NCBI RefSeq assembly: GCF_022458865.1
Contig: NZ_JAJNMU010000017.1
Span: 170,769-234,768 of the forward strand
DNA: 64,000 nt
DNA from: Paenibacillus periandrae
GTDB taxonomy: Bacteria > Bacillota > Bacilli > Paenibacillales > NBRC-103111
Direction: 5' to 3'
Positions 43,067 to 52,394 of this stretch are shown one piece after another. The translations under genes were made by a program, and so were the position numbers. The notes below the pieces were generated by a model. That model was not told the origin of the DNA and did not search any database. It saw only the letters and a program-made list of their open reading frames with translations. Each line of letters begins with the position of its first letter. Position 1 is the first letter of the stretch.

Positions 43067-44734
43067 ATGTCTAATCCAATAGCAAGAGTAGTCCTTCCGA
43101 TGCTGGCTTCTGCAGCATGGATCGTCGTGATAACAGGCTGTACGAACGTGATCGACGGGAATGGTGTCAGTGGTGTGTCAAAGTCCGATCAGCGGAGGAT
43201 GATTACGGCAACCATCTATGACCGTGGTAATATTCCATCCAGTGAGGGCACGATTGAAAACAATAAAATCACTAAATGGATTAACGAAACAGGACCCGTA
43301 CAAGTCAAATTCATAGCTGTACCCCGGACACAATCAGAGCAAAAGCTGAACACATTATTCGCAGGCGGGGGAGCACCAGACCTGATTCTGGAATATGCGC
43401 CGCAGGTCAAAAATCCGTTGATCGACCAAAAGCAGCTTCGTCCGATTGACGACATGATCGACAAGTACAGTACGGAATATAAAGCGCTTTTGCAGAAATA
43501 TCCATCGCTCAGGAAAGCAGGAACAGGAACCGATGGCAAGCTGTATCAGTTCGGGCGTATCAATGAAACGATTCCGCAGCGCGGATTGTTTATCCGTACC
43601 GATTGGCTGCAAAAGCTGAACCTGGACATCCCGAAAACGACTGAGGAGCTGTATCAGGTAGCCAAAGCCTTCACGGAGCAGGACCCGGACGGAAACGGCA
43701 GAAAGGACACTTACGGTATCGCGATGTCCTATAGCTCCGGAGCTATTCTGGATGAAATGTTTGGCGTCGCCTACCCGGGCTTCATTGTGCAAAACAACGA
43801 GCTTATCCATGGCTGGGATCACATTAAGGCGGTTACGGCGTTTAAAAAAAGGCTCTACAGTGAAGGTCTGGTTGATAAGGACTACTTGAACGACAAGAAT
43901 GGCTCAAAAGCGAAGCGGGATTTCCTGAACGGGAAAATCGGGATATACATGGATCAGTTTAACGTTCCGATTGTTTTTTATAACGATTATTATGTGAAAT
44001 TGAAAAAAAATGTTCCGAGTGCTGAAGTTACAGTCATTCCGTATCCGGTAACTCCGGTGGGGCAATTTAACCCGATCTTAGTTAATCCGATCCAGATGAC
44101 GGCTGTTGTCAATGCTCAAGTCAAAGATCCGGAAGCGGTGATGAAATACGTTGATTTTGCCGCATCCGATACTTTTATGAAAACGATGTATTACGGCTTT
44201 GAAGGCGTGCACAGCAAGTCGGAGTCGGGTACATGTCCGAAGGTGATCAATCTCGATAAATGGAAAACCGAATTTAATTTCGGTGCCGGTGATTTTGCTA
44301 TGCTGACTTCCCCCACATTAGCGGGCAAATGTTATTTTGGTACGGAAAAGCTCGATCCCCGGGATGTTCTTCAAAATCAGGTGAAAAAGATGTTTGAAGC
44401 GAATTCATCCTTTATTCGTTTTGATCTACCGGTAGCGGGACCGACGCATTCCGAGCAGATGCCTCAGCTGCCGAAGGAGCTGCAGCAGATTCTGACGAAC
44501 ACGACGAAGCAGGTCGGTGTCGGTGAGGGCGATATCTGGATAAAGTCGATATTGACACCTGGCTATAGCCCGGAGATGGCCAAACAGGATGCGATCGCAG
44601 CATGGCTAAAAGCCGGAGGCAAGCAGGTTGACGATTGGTATAAGAGCTTCTATGCCAACGATAAGGACAAAACGATTTGGACTAACGATATTTACGATAT
44701 TTTCAAAGAGCAGCGTGCGCTGCAAACCAAATAA
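43067..44734 (+). CDS. LplA-like sugar-binding lipoprotein, first copy
   Basis: A 555-residue extracellular solute-binding protein with a signal peptide and lipobox VITGC (about residue 25). The core resembles LplA/CUT1-type oligosaccharide binding proteins: APDLILEYAPQV, GLFIRTDWLQKLNLDIPKT, DPDGNGRKDTYGIAMSY. The DPDGNG segment is an EF-hand-like calcium loop often seen in this group. It heads an operon with two permeases and a second binding protein, downstream of AT-rich sequence with no clear hairpin. Likely imports oligosaccharides. Confidence 0.9.
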   Translation: MSNPIARVVLPMLASAAWIVVITGCTNVIDGNGVSGVSKSDQRRMITATIYDRGNIPSSEGTIENNKITKWINETGPVQVKFIAVPRTQSEQKLNTLFAGGGAPDLILEYAPQVKNPLIDQKQLRPIDDMIDKYSTEYKALLQKYPSLRKAGTGTDGKLYQFGRINETIPQRGLFIRTDWLQKLNLDIPKTTEELYQVAKAFTEQDPDGNGRKDTYGIAMSYSSGAILDEMFGVAYPGFIVQNNELIHGWDHIKAVTAFKKRLYSEGLVDKDYLNDKNGSKAKRDFLNGKIGIYMDQFNVPIVFYNDYYVKLKKNVPSAEVTVIPYPVTPVGQFNPILVNPIQMTAVVNAQVKDPEAVMKYVDFAASDTFMKTMYYGFEGVHSKSESGTCPKVINLDKWKTEFNFGAGDFAMLTSPTLAGKCYFGTEKLDPRDVLQNQVKKMFEANSSFIRFDLPVAGPTHSEQMPQLPKELQQILTNTTKQVGVGEGDIWIKSILTPGYSPEMAKQDAIAAWLKAGGKQVDDWYKSFYANDKDKTIWTNDIYDIFKEQRALQTK

Positions 44735-44771
44735 GAGTCAGAATTTGATAATCAGGTGGTGAATAAATCGG

Positions 44772-45701
44772 ATGGGGACCGTACGGGCCAAGACGGCAAG
44801 AGATGCCTTGCGTTATTTGAATAAGAAAAAATATTTGTACATTTTGTTAATCCCTTGTGTGATTTATTTTTTAATATTTAATTATTTTCCGATGTATGGC
44901 GTCATCATAGCTTTTAAGGATTTCAATTTTTCCAAAGGTATTGTAGGGAGTCCCTGGATCGGTTTCGACAATTTCAGATACATGTTCGGGTTAAGTGATT
45001 TCTACACGGTGTTTTGGAACTCGCTTTACCTCAGCATGCTTAGGCTGGTTTTCGGATTTCCTTTTCCGATCCTACTGGCTCTGCTATTAAATGAAATGCG
45101 AAACCGCACGTATCAAAGGGTAACGCAGACGATTATCTACCTGCCTCACTTTATATCCTGGGTAGTCATTGGAGGTATTCTGGTCAACTTCCTGTCACCC
45201 TCCTGGGGTATTGTAAATATTTTCCTGAAACAGATCGGAATGGACCCTATTTTCTTTCTGGCGGACAATAATTATTTCCGACCCTTGGTCATTATTAGCA
45301 GTATCTGGAAGGAGTCCGGTTGGGAAAGCATTCTTTACCTGGCCGCCATGGTTAGCATCAATACTGAATTATACGAGGCTGCCAGTATTGACGGTGCCAA
45401 CCGATTGCAGAAAATGCGCTACGTGACGATGCCTGGTATCAAATCAACGATCGTGATTTTACTTATTTTGCGGCTCGGTCAAATTATGGGCAACGGCTTT
45501 GAACAAATTTTTGTGCTCCAGAATCCTTTGAATCTGGGTGTTTCCGAGGTATTTGAAACCTATGTATACCGGGTCGGTTTAATTGGTGGCCGGTTTTCCT
45601 TCGGAACTACGGTTGGGCTGTTCACCTCAGTGATCGGATTGATTTTCCTGCTGGCAAGCAACCAGATTGCCAAATGGCTGAAAGAGGACGGGATATGGTA
45701 A
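44772..45701 (+). CDS. LplB-like ABC sugar permease
   Basis: A 309-residue permease with six membrane helices and the EAA loop YEAASIDGANRLQKMRYVTMPGI (seen in pieces at about residues 205-225). It matches CUT1 LplB/YtcP-type permeases that lack a dedicated ATPase and share a housekeeping one such as MsmX; indeed no ATPase is in this operon. Ribosome binding site AGGTGG upstream of ATG. Confidence 0.93.
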   Translation: MGTVRAKTARDALRYLNKKKYLYILLIPCVIYFLIFNYFPMYGVIIAFKDFNFSKGIVGSPWIGFDNFRYMFGLSDFYTVFWNSLYLSMLRLVFGFPFPILLALLLNEMRNRTYQRVTQTIIYLPHFISWVVIGGILVNFLSPSWGIVNIFLKQIGMDPIFFLADNNYFRPLVIISSIWKESGWESILYLAAMVSINTELYEAASIDGANRLQKMRYVTMPGIKSTIVILLILRLGQIMGNGFEQIFVLQNPLNLGVSEVFETYVYRVGLIGGRFSFGTTVGLFTSVIGLIFLLASNQIAKWLKEDGIW

Positions 45702-45717
45702 AGGGAGGCGGCGGAGC

Positions 45718-46590
45718 TTGAGTATCAGATCATTCGGAGATAAATTGTTTGACGTTTTTAATTATACAGTCGTCACCTTGTTCGCACTTGCTTGTTTATT
45801 TCCTTTTTTTTATGTGGCATCTTTTTCTGTGACCCCTTATTCGGAATATTTGCAAAATCCATTAAAGCTCATTCCGAGTCAAATCGAGCTGTCCGCCTAT
45901 AAGCAGATTCTTCAGATGCCGCTAATGTGGACCGGATATAAAAATACGATCATCATTACGGTTGCCGGAGTCGCAATAAACATCTTTTTGCTAATCATTT
46001 CCGCTTATCCACTCTCCAAGAAGGATTTAAAGGGCAGAAATGTGATCATGGTATTAATCACGTTCACGATGTTTTTCAATGGGGGTTTAATACCGAATTT
46101 TTATCTCATTAAAACCCTGGATATCTATAACACGCTGTGGGCGATGATTTTACCTGGTGCCCTTGGCGCCTATAACCTGATCCTGATGAAAAACTTTGTC
46201 AGCGCGATACCCGAAAGTTTGGAAGAATCGGCTTTTATCGATGGGGCCAATGAAATCAAGGTGCTGTTTCGGATCATCGTTCCCTTGTGTAAGCCGGCGA
46301 TAGCGACCTTTGTCATCTTTCATGCGGTAACCCAATGGAATACGTTCTTTTCGGCCATTATTTATACATCGAGAAGAAGCCTATGGCCACTTATGTTGAT
46401 CTTACGCGAAATGGTTGTTGACGATGGAGGCATTACCAAGGATACGATGGACATGAACAATACGGGGGTTACTGTGTTTACGATTAAAATGGCGATCATC
46501 ATTTTTGCAACATTACCTATTCTGCTCGTCTACCCCTTCCTGCAAAAATATTTTATGAAGGGTGTGCTGGTAGGCTCGGTCAAGGGGTAA
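45718..46590 (+). CDS. LplC-like ABC sugar permease
   Basis: A 290-residue permease, six helices, EAA loop in EESAFIDGANEIKVLFRI (about residues 165-182). It pairs with the LplB-like permease 16 bases upstream. TTG start behind GGAGG. A C-terminal YPFLQKYFMKGVLVGSVKG is the usual LplC/YtcP end. Confidence 0.93.
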   Translation: MSIRSFGDKLFDVFNYTVVTLFALACLFPFFYVASFSVTPYSEYLQNPLKLIPSQIELSAYKQILQMPLMWTGYKNTIIITVAGVAINIFLLIISAYPLSKKDLKGRNVIMVLITFTMFFNGGLIPNFYLIKTLDIYNTLWAMILPGALGAYNLILMKNFVSAIPESLEESAFIDGANEIKVLFRIIVPLCKPAIATFVIFHAVTQWNTFFSAIIYTSRRSLWPLMLILREMVVDDGGITKDTMDMNNTGVTVFTIKMAIIIFATLPILLVYPFLQKYFMKGVLVGSVKG

Positions 46591-46674
46591 TGGCTGGTTG
46601 CTTTCATCCGTACGATTAAAATCTGCAGTTGTTTGCAGTTTTAATAAATGGTAATTAAAAAGGAGATGTTTATA

Positions 46675-48261
46675 TTGAAAGGGTCTGTCAAAACGCTGGT
46701 CAGTTCCTCAGTGAGCATTGCGCTGCTTTCCTCCATCGTGGTGGCCTGCAGTCCGAATACTGACAACAAAGAAGCAGCCAACACCAAGCCAACAACCGGT
46801 ACCACGGCGCCAACACCAGCCAAAGCAGCACCTGCTGCAATCAAAATGTTTAACAGGGTCAATGCAGCGGTCGTTGTAGAAAATAATCCGGTTATCGCGG
46901 AGGTTGAAAAGCTGGCCAATGTCAAGCTCTCGGTTGAAGCTCCTCCAATCAATAACTATGTGGATAAGCTCCAGGTGCTTATGGCCTCGGGAGACCTGCC
47001 GGACCTCATCTACAATTGGGGAGGGGCAGATGCCAATATGGAAAAGTGGGCGCAAAATGATCTGATTGCCCCATTGGACGACAAAATTAAAAATTATCCG
47101 AATTTGACGAAAAATATTACGAAAGAAATGTGGGATGGAGTCAAATCTGTTAATGATGGAAAGACCTATATTATTCCAAGAACGAATATAGTCAACCACT
47201 GGGGCTATATGATCAATCAGCAATGGCTGAACAAGCTTAATCTCAAAGCGCCTACGACCCTGGATGAGTTCACGAATGTATGCAAAGCCTTTACCCATAA
47301 CGATCCTGACGGAAACGGAAAGCCGGATACGTATTGCCTTAGCTTTTCCAGTCCGACACTGGGTGCCAATACAATCTGGAATGCCTCCAATTTTCTTACC
47401 TCTGCATTTGATCTTCCTATCGTGAATGGAGCCAAGGATACAGACGGAACGTATAAAATAAGAGAAAAAATGTCGGGCTATATTCCTTATCTGACCTATC
47501 TGAAGCAGTTAAACGATGAGAAGCTGATTGATCCCGAGTTTCTGATTAACAAGATCTATGTAGATCAGGAAAAAATGAACCAGAACCGGGTCGGTATCAT
47601 CTACGCACATCAATATGCGGTTATGGCCAATCTGGCAAAGGATAAGGAATCGGATAAAAAGTACACCTATCAAGCTGTGTTAAAAAACAGCAAGGGCGTT
47701 GCCTCCGATTGGGTCACACCTGCAACGTGGGGCGGCTGGATGATAGCCAAAAATTCAAAAAATATCGACAGTGTGCTGAAATTTCTGGATTGGGGCAATA
47801 CGACGGAAGCGAATACCTTGTTCCAGCTTGGTATTAAGGGCGTAACTTACGACAATTATGATCCGGCTACGAAGAATATAACCCGGACTCCCGATCAGGC
47901 TACCAAGCTTGCATCCGTAACTAGTACGTACATGACGCTTGCTAACGCCATAGATGGAAACGCCGCCATCATTGAAGGTGCAGATACCCTGGACAGACTT
48001 AACGCTTACAAGTCACAGCTGGATGATGCATTAAAGCAGATGAATGTTATCAATGTTCCTGCTGTCAGGTCTCCCAAAATTCTGAATCTGAACAGCACGA
48101 TTCCCGATATGGTCAAGAAAAAAGACGATCAGGAATTGAAGTATATTCTCGGCAGCATTACCCTGCAGCAGTTCAAGGACTTCCTGGAGAAGGAATGGAA
48201 TCCGGCTACAGCTGATGCCGAAAAGGAATATGTAGACTACATGAATAAGGCAGGTAAATAA
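46675..48261 (+). CDS. LplA-like sugar-binding lipoprotein, second copy
   Basis: A 528-residue lipoprotein (lipobox VVAC at about residue 24) of the same solute-binding family as the gene at 43067, but clearly diverged, so an old duplication. It has the calcium-loop-like DPDGNGKPDTY and WGGWMIAKNSKN segments. The start is TTG at 46675 with AAAGGAG nine bases upstream; the ATG at 46648 lies before this site. A terminator follows. Two binding proteins with one permease pair suggests a wider ligand range. Confidence 0.88.
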   Translation: MKGSVKTLVSSSVSIALLSSIVVACSPNTDNKEAANTKPTTGTTAPTPAKAAPAAIKMFNRVNAAVVVENNPVIAEVEKLANVKLSVEAPPINNYVDKLQVLMASGDLPDLIYNWGGADANMEKWAQNDLIAPLDDKIKNYPNLTKNITKEMWDGVKSVNDGKTYIIPRTNIVNHWGYMINQQWLNKLNLKAPTTLDEFTNVCKAFTHNDPDGNGKPDTYCLSFSSPTLGANTIWNASNFLTSAFDLPIVNGAKDTDGTYKIREKMSGYIPYLTYLKQLNDEKLIDPEFLINKIYVDQEKMNQNRVGIIYAHQYAVMANLAKDKESDKKYTYQAVLKNSKGVASDWVTPATWGGWMIAKNSKNIDSVLKFLDWGNTTEANTLFQLGIKGVTYDNYDPATKNITRTPDQATKLASVTSTYMTLANAIDGNAAIIEGADTLDRLNAYKSQLDDALKQMNVINVPAVRSPKILNLNSTIPDMVKKKDDQELKYILGSITLQQFKDFLEKEWNPATADAEKEYVDYMNKAGK

Positions 48262-48284
48262 AAACGGATAAGTGAAGGGTGTAG

Positions 48285-48320
48285 AGGTGATATGGGAATT
48301 TTCCGAGTATCACCTTTTTT
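48285..48320 (+). terminator. Rho-independent terminator after the LplABC-like operon
   Basis: AGGTGATA (48285-48292) pairs with TATCACCT (48308-48315) and is followed by TTTTTC. It ends the transport operon 24 bases after the last stop. Confidence 0.85.
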
Positions 48321-48349
48321 CATCCATATTTTAAGTATGGTGATTAATA

Positions 48350-50210
48350 ATGGGTAAAGGTAAAGCCCGCAGTATGGCTCGTGGGCTCGTTTGTTTCGTC
48401 CTCGTACTCAGTATGTTGTTTTCAAGCATTCCGTTTATTCCAACAAGTGGCATTCAGACAGCGTATGCGGCTAATTCGAGCGTAGTCAGAAGTGGTGATG
48501 TGTGGACACTGGAAAATGACGTGATGAAGTCAGTCGTGTCCTTTGCAAGTGGAAGCATTCAAATGACAAGCTATTACAACAAAGAGGCCGGAAAGGAATA
48601 TCTCACCGGGAGCGGAAGCCAATATTTGTTTTACTATCACTATGGTGGAAGCGACCTCTATGCGAATGATGGAGGATGGACGCTGGGTACCGCCACGATT
48701 ACCGACATTACCAAATTCGGAACCAATTGCGGTAAGCAGCTTACTATCCCGGTGACCCGGACCTCCCCACAAAATGTAACTATTAATCTGAAATTTGAAA
48801 TTTATAACGGGAAATCCGGATTGAAGTACAGCAACTCCATTAAAAATAATGCGGCTGCCCAGAAGACGATTACGAACTCGGACATCATCTCGCTGAACCT
48901 GCCTAATGATGCACACACGCTGTATTATGTGCCGAATATGGCCTGGTACAGTACCTCGGGCTCGCTGGCTCCGAATGCAGGGAAAAATGCGATAACGGTC
49001 TACAATACGGGTGATGGATGGGGCCTGCAGCCGGAAATGAATTGGAAAACCGAGGGAACCTCTGGTATGCTGCGGCCCTTTGCCAGCATTAATGCCTGGA
49101 GCAGTATAACGAATGTCAAAGTATCCACCAATACCGAAGCGCTGCAATTGGTGCTGTTTCCGAACGAGGAATTCGAGTATATTTCCGTGAACATGACGGT
49201 ATTTAAGGGCGATATCATAGATGGAAAAATGGCAGTCGAGGAGCATTTTAGAAAGCGCTTTAAATATCATGACGTGACCTCCCTGTTTCTTACCAATGAT
49301 TGGGACTATATAGGGCAGCGCACAGATGCATTTTTCAGAAATACAGTTGTGCCGAAGGCTGTACAGGCAGGTCTGGATATGGTAATGATCGACGATTTAT
49401 GGAATACGACTAGAGATACAACGACAGCGAAAACCAGCTTTACAAGTAATCTGGCATCCCTGACCGATTATATTGTAAGACAAGGCCTGCGCTTCGGATT
49501 ATGGTTCAGCATGACAGGTGACAACCATAATGTGGGAAGGGATTTGGCTGATCCTGCCAACATTGAATTCAAAAGAAGCCAGGTTGAGGATACGATGATT
49601 CCTCAATATCATTTATCGCATCAAATGATTGATTTGACCGAATTTTGGCCCAACACAGCGGCGACCTCAACCTCGCATCCAAGCGATAGCGTCTATCGTA
49701 AAAACGTATTGGTAAAAACTATATGAACGATCTGACGTCACGACACCCGGACTTCATTGGCAAGCTGACCAGTGAAGTGGATATATATCCTACTCAGGGT
49801 GACAGAAATAACGGTCTGCTGCATATCTCAGATAATGGATTTCTGTCCGCTAACGGCGGAGTGGGCACCAGCATGAAAATCGGCATGGACAGCTTTGGTT
49901 ATTTGCTGATGAATTCCGTTTATTACGGCGGCAACCCGTCAGGCAAGGTCGAGGATTACTATTCCTATATGCTGGCAAGAGTGATCAAATTCAATACAGA
50001 CCCTTCCGGTTGGACGAATGCAGGCATGGATTCTCTGAAAAAATTCAACAACTGGCGGAAAGTCCGAGAATCAAGGCATTAACGGAGCAAACGACAAGGC
50101 CGCTTTATGCCGGCCCGGATTTTGATACGTCAGGCTCCTACGCATGGATGTATGCGTCTGAAGATAAAAGCAAGGCGCTGGTCATCGCCTCAGCTGCGAA
50201 TGTATCCTAG
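48350..50210 (+). pseudogene. Secreted GH36-like alpha-galactosidase, frameshifted and truncated
   Basis: Three overlapping reading frames together encode one protein of the GH36/alpha-galactosidase type. The first (48350-49726) has a signal peptide ending in AYA and continues through DMVMIDDLW (nucleophile-type region) and GLRFGLWFSMTG. The frame changes at a run of A residues near 49716, again near 50045 close to another A-run, and the reading ends at 50210 just before mobile DNA. The C-terminal domain is missing. It lies after the LplABC-like operon, so it was probably an extracellular glycosidase supplying that importer. Sequencing error could explain the frameshifts but not the missing end. 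Confidence 0.75.
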
Positions 50211-50391
50211 CCTGGGCATATGGAGATATTCTAATGTCTTTAATACTATCCTAGCTTAGGTATGTTTAAAACTATAAATTGGCGCTCGTTTGGATCGCCC
50301 AAAGACCAATTCTCTTTTTTAAAGAGGAGACAAACTTTGGACGTTGCAAAGGAGTGCTTTTTTTATGCTTCTATAACCCCAAAAAACTCTT
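50211..50391. other. Structured gap before the IS110-family element
   Basis: No gene is seen. The stretch has several short inverted repeats, including CCAAAG...CTTTGG and TCTCTTT...AAAGAGGAGA around a TTTTTT core, and CTAGCTTAGG-like repeats. It may be a fragment of another mobile element lying between the broken glycosidase and the IS110 left end. Confidence 0.4.
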
Positions 50392-50502
50392 AGGAGCCAT
50401 TCCTGTAATGAAGTAATTTGAGCTTTGAATGAACAATGCACCTCTAGTATACTGGGAATCGTTCCGGGAAGAACAAACCCACATACGAAAAGAGGCGCAC
50501 AT

Positions 50503-51801
50503 ATGAAGTATAAAATGAAACAGAAACAGAATCAACGAATTACGCGAATTACGGAAGGAACTTTGGTCGTTGGAGCAGATATTGCTAAGAAAATTCATGT
50601 CGCCCGAGCCGTGGATTTCCGTGGCATTGAGCTTGGCAAAGATTGTGTTTTTCATAATGATCGAGAAGGCTTAATGAAGCTGACAACGTGGATGAAAGTT
50701 TTGCAGCAGGCGCATAAGAAAACAGAACTTGTTTTCGGAATCGAGCCTACGGGGCACTACTGGTTCCCTTTAGCGGCTTTTCTAGAGGCGCAAGGCATCA
50801 AGATCGTCATCGTTAATCCGCATCACGTCAACAAAAGTAAAGAACTTGAGGACAACTCACCCACGAAGAGCGACTATAAGGATGCCAAAGTCATTGCAGA
50901 CCTCATTCGAAATGGGAAGTATTCGGAGCCCAAATTACCGACGAAGGAATACGCCGAATTACGCATTCTCATGAATTTCCGTGAGAAGGTCATGATGAGT
51001 TTGAATCAAGTGAAGGCCCGCGTGCATAACTGGTTCGATCGCTATTTTCCAGAGTATCTGAGCGTGTTCAAGGGCTGGGAAGGCAAAGCATCCTTAATGA
51101 CCATGCGTCGGTTTCCAACGCCAGAAGAGATCGTTTCTACAGGCGCCAGAGGCGTTCTCGAACATTGGAAAACGGAAGTGAAGCGCGGAGTCGGCATCAA
51201 GAGAGCAGAGAAGCTTTTTGCTACCGCAGAGACATCTATTGGGCTTACAAAAGGGCTACGAGCTGCGAGAATGGAGCTTATAGGCTTACTCGACCAGTTT
51301 GAGCTTTTCTCTAAACAGGTGGAAACGACAATGGATCAAGTCATGCACATCTTAAGTGAGATACCTAGAGCCACCCCGATGCTAAATATACCAGGCGTTG
51401 GTGGGGTTACCGTTGCGGGATTCCTTACTGAGGTTGGTGATCTGAGTCAATACGGCCATGGCCAACAAATCATCTGCTTGGCAGGCTTGAATCTAAAGGA
51501 AAACAGTTCCGGTAAACGGAAGGGAAAGACCGGCATTACCAAGCGTGGACGCTCTCGACTGAGGGCCTTGTTGTTCCGTTGTGTGATGCCTTTGGTAGCG
51601 AAGAATAAAGAATTTAAGGCACTTCATAAGTATTTCACAATACGAAGTCAAAACCCGCTGAAAAAGAAGCAGTCGCTAATTGCACTCTGCGGCAAACTGA
51701 TACGCGTCCTGCATACGCTGGGGACTAAGCAAAGAGAATACAACGCAAACGATGTACTTGGACCGGAACGCCTTGCCCAGTTACAACAGATGGCAGCATA
51801 A
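50503..51801 (+). CDS. IS110-family transposase (DEDD recombinase)
   Basis: A 432-residue transposase. The N-terminal RuvC-like DEDD domain shows VGADIAKKIHVA (first Asp), FGIEPTGHYW (Glu) and NSPTKSDYKDAKVIADLI (last two Asp). The C-terminal Transposase_20 domain shows MLNIPGVGGVTVAGFLTEV and the NSSGKRKGKTGITKRG region containing the serine used as nucleophile in IS110 relatives. The ATG at 50503 gives the usual length; an ATG at 50425 would add 26 unusual residues. Intact and probably active. Confidence 0.94.
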   Translation: MKYKMKQKQNQRITRITEGTLVVGADIAKKIHVARAVDFRGIELGKDCVFHNDREGLMKLTTWMKVLQQAHKKTELVFGIEPTGHYWFPLAAFLEAQGIKIVIVNPHHVNKSKELEDNSPTKSDYKDAKVIADLIRNGKYSEPKLPTKEYAELRILMNFREKVMMSLNQVKARVHNWFDRYFPEYLSVFKGWEGKASLMTMRRFPTPEEIVSTGARGVLEHWKTEVKRGVGIKRAEKLFATAETSIGLTKGLRAARMELIGLLDQFELFSKQVETTMDQVMHILSEIPRATPMLNIPGVGGVTVAGFLTEVGDLSQYGHGQQIICLAGLNLKENSSGKRKGKTGITKRGRSRLRALLFRCVMPLVAKNKEFKALHKYFTIRSQNPLKKKQSLIALCGKLIRVLHTLGTKQREYNANDVLGPERLAQLQQMAA

Positions 51802-52186
51802 ATTCAAGCAACGATGACCTAAAAGCTCACTCAAGAACCGATGTGCAACTCGACAACTGAAGCACCGGAGAAGCCGAAGTTTAATATTCCATAAGGGCAA
51901 AGACCACGTTTAGGAGCGAGAATCGGCCTCCACCCCTTGGCAGGTAGAACGAAGGAATGTAAGGGCATAGACCCAGCGTGACATGGGAGGGTAAACCCCG
52001 AGGGAAGATGTGGAGATCCACTGTGCGATCACACGAATTATCCACAGTTTGGAAAAAAACGAATCCAAGCCTTATTCCCGCCACCGGCCCTTGTGGAAAA
52101 ATATGGACCTACAACAACATTCCTCCAACAACTCTAAGGTGTCGAAGCTGAAAATCTAAGAATGAGTGAGAAAACAGGCGAAAACA
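51802..52186 (+). ncRNA. Candidate IS110 guide (bridge/seek) RNA region
   Basis: About 385 bases downstream of the transposase are conserved nearly base for base in the second copy despite carrying no credible gene. IS110-family elements encode a structured RNA in a non-coding end (upstream in the IS621 group, downstream in the IS1111 group) that guides target and donor recognition. Several short self-complementary stretches are present (for example GGGCAAAG, CCCCTTGG and GGGAGGG/CCCCGAGGG segments). Extent and loop identity are not resolved here. Confidence 0.5.
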
Positions 52187-52213
52187 TTACTTTTTAGTGG
52201 GAGGAAATTAATC

Positions 52214-52270
52214 ATGACTAGAAAAGCACACATCTTAGCAAGCCAATGGGCACGTATTCAGGCTTTGTAA
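52214..52270 (+). pseudogene. Short fragment resembling an IS66-type TnpA start
   Basis: An 18-codon frame (MTRKAHILASQWARIQAL) starts behind GGAGGAAATT immediately after the IS110 right end and then stops. The wording resembles the N-terminus of small IS66 accessory proteins, but it is too short to be sure. It is most likely debris. The ribosome-binding leader before it is also found upstream of the sfp gene. Confidence 0.25.
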
Positions 52271-52394
52271 AATCTTACGGTTCAAGGACAACTGACTTTG
52301 AAATAGTATAAATAACCGAAAGGTATTCAGGTTTCAAGTAAATCTGATTTACTTATTAACTTGATTGTTGGATGGACCAAAACCGCTGAATACC

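Larger units (their letters stand above)
50392..52186 (+). mobile_element. Complete IS110-family insertion sequence
   Basis: Ends are set by comparison with the inverted copy at 56315-57360: identity starts at AGGAGCC (50392) and stops after GGCGAAAACA (52186). The element is about 1.8 kb with about 110 bases ahead of the transposase and about 385 bases after it. No terminal inverted repeat is evident, as usual for IS110. The long 3' non-coding part, conserved in both copies, is the likely site of the guide RNA (see separate entry). Confidence 0.85.

Noticed and set aside
51881..52084. 67-codon minus-strand frame in the IS110 3' region, repeated at 56417-56620
   Set aside because: Its conservation is explained by the two IS copies and the non-coding RNA-type region; it has no start signal and lies antisense to the element.
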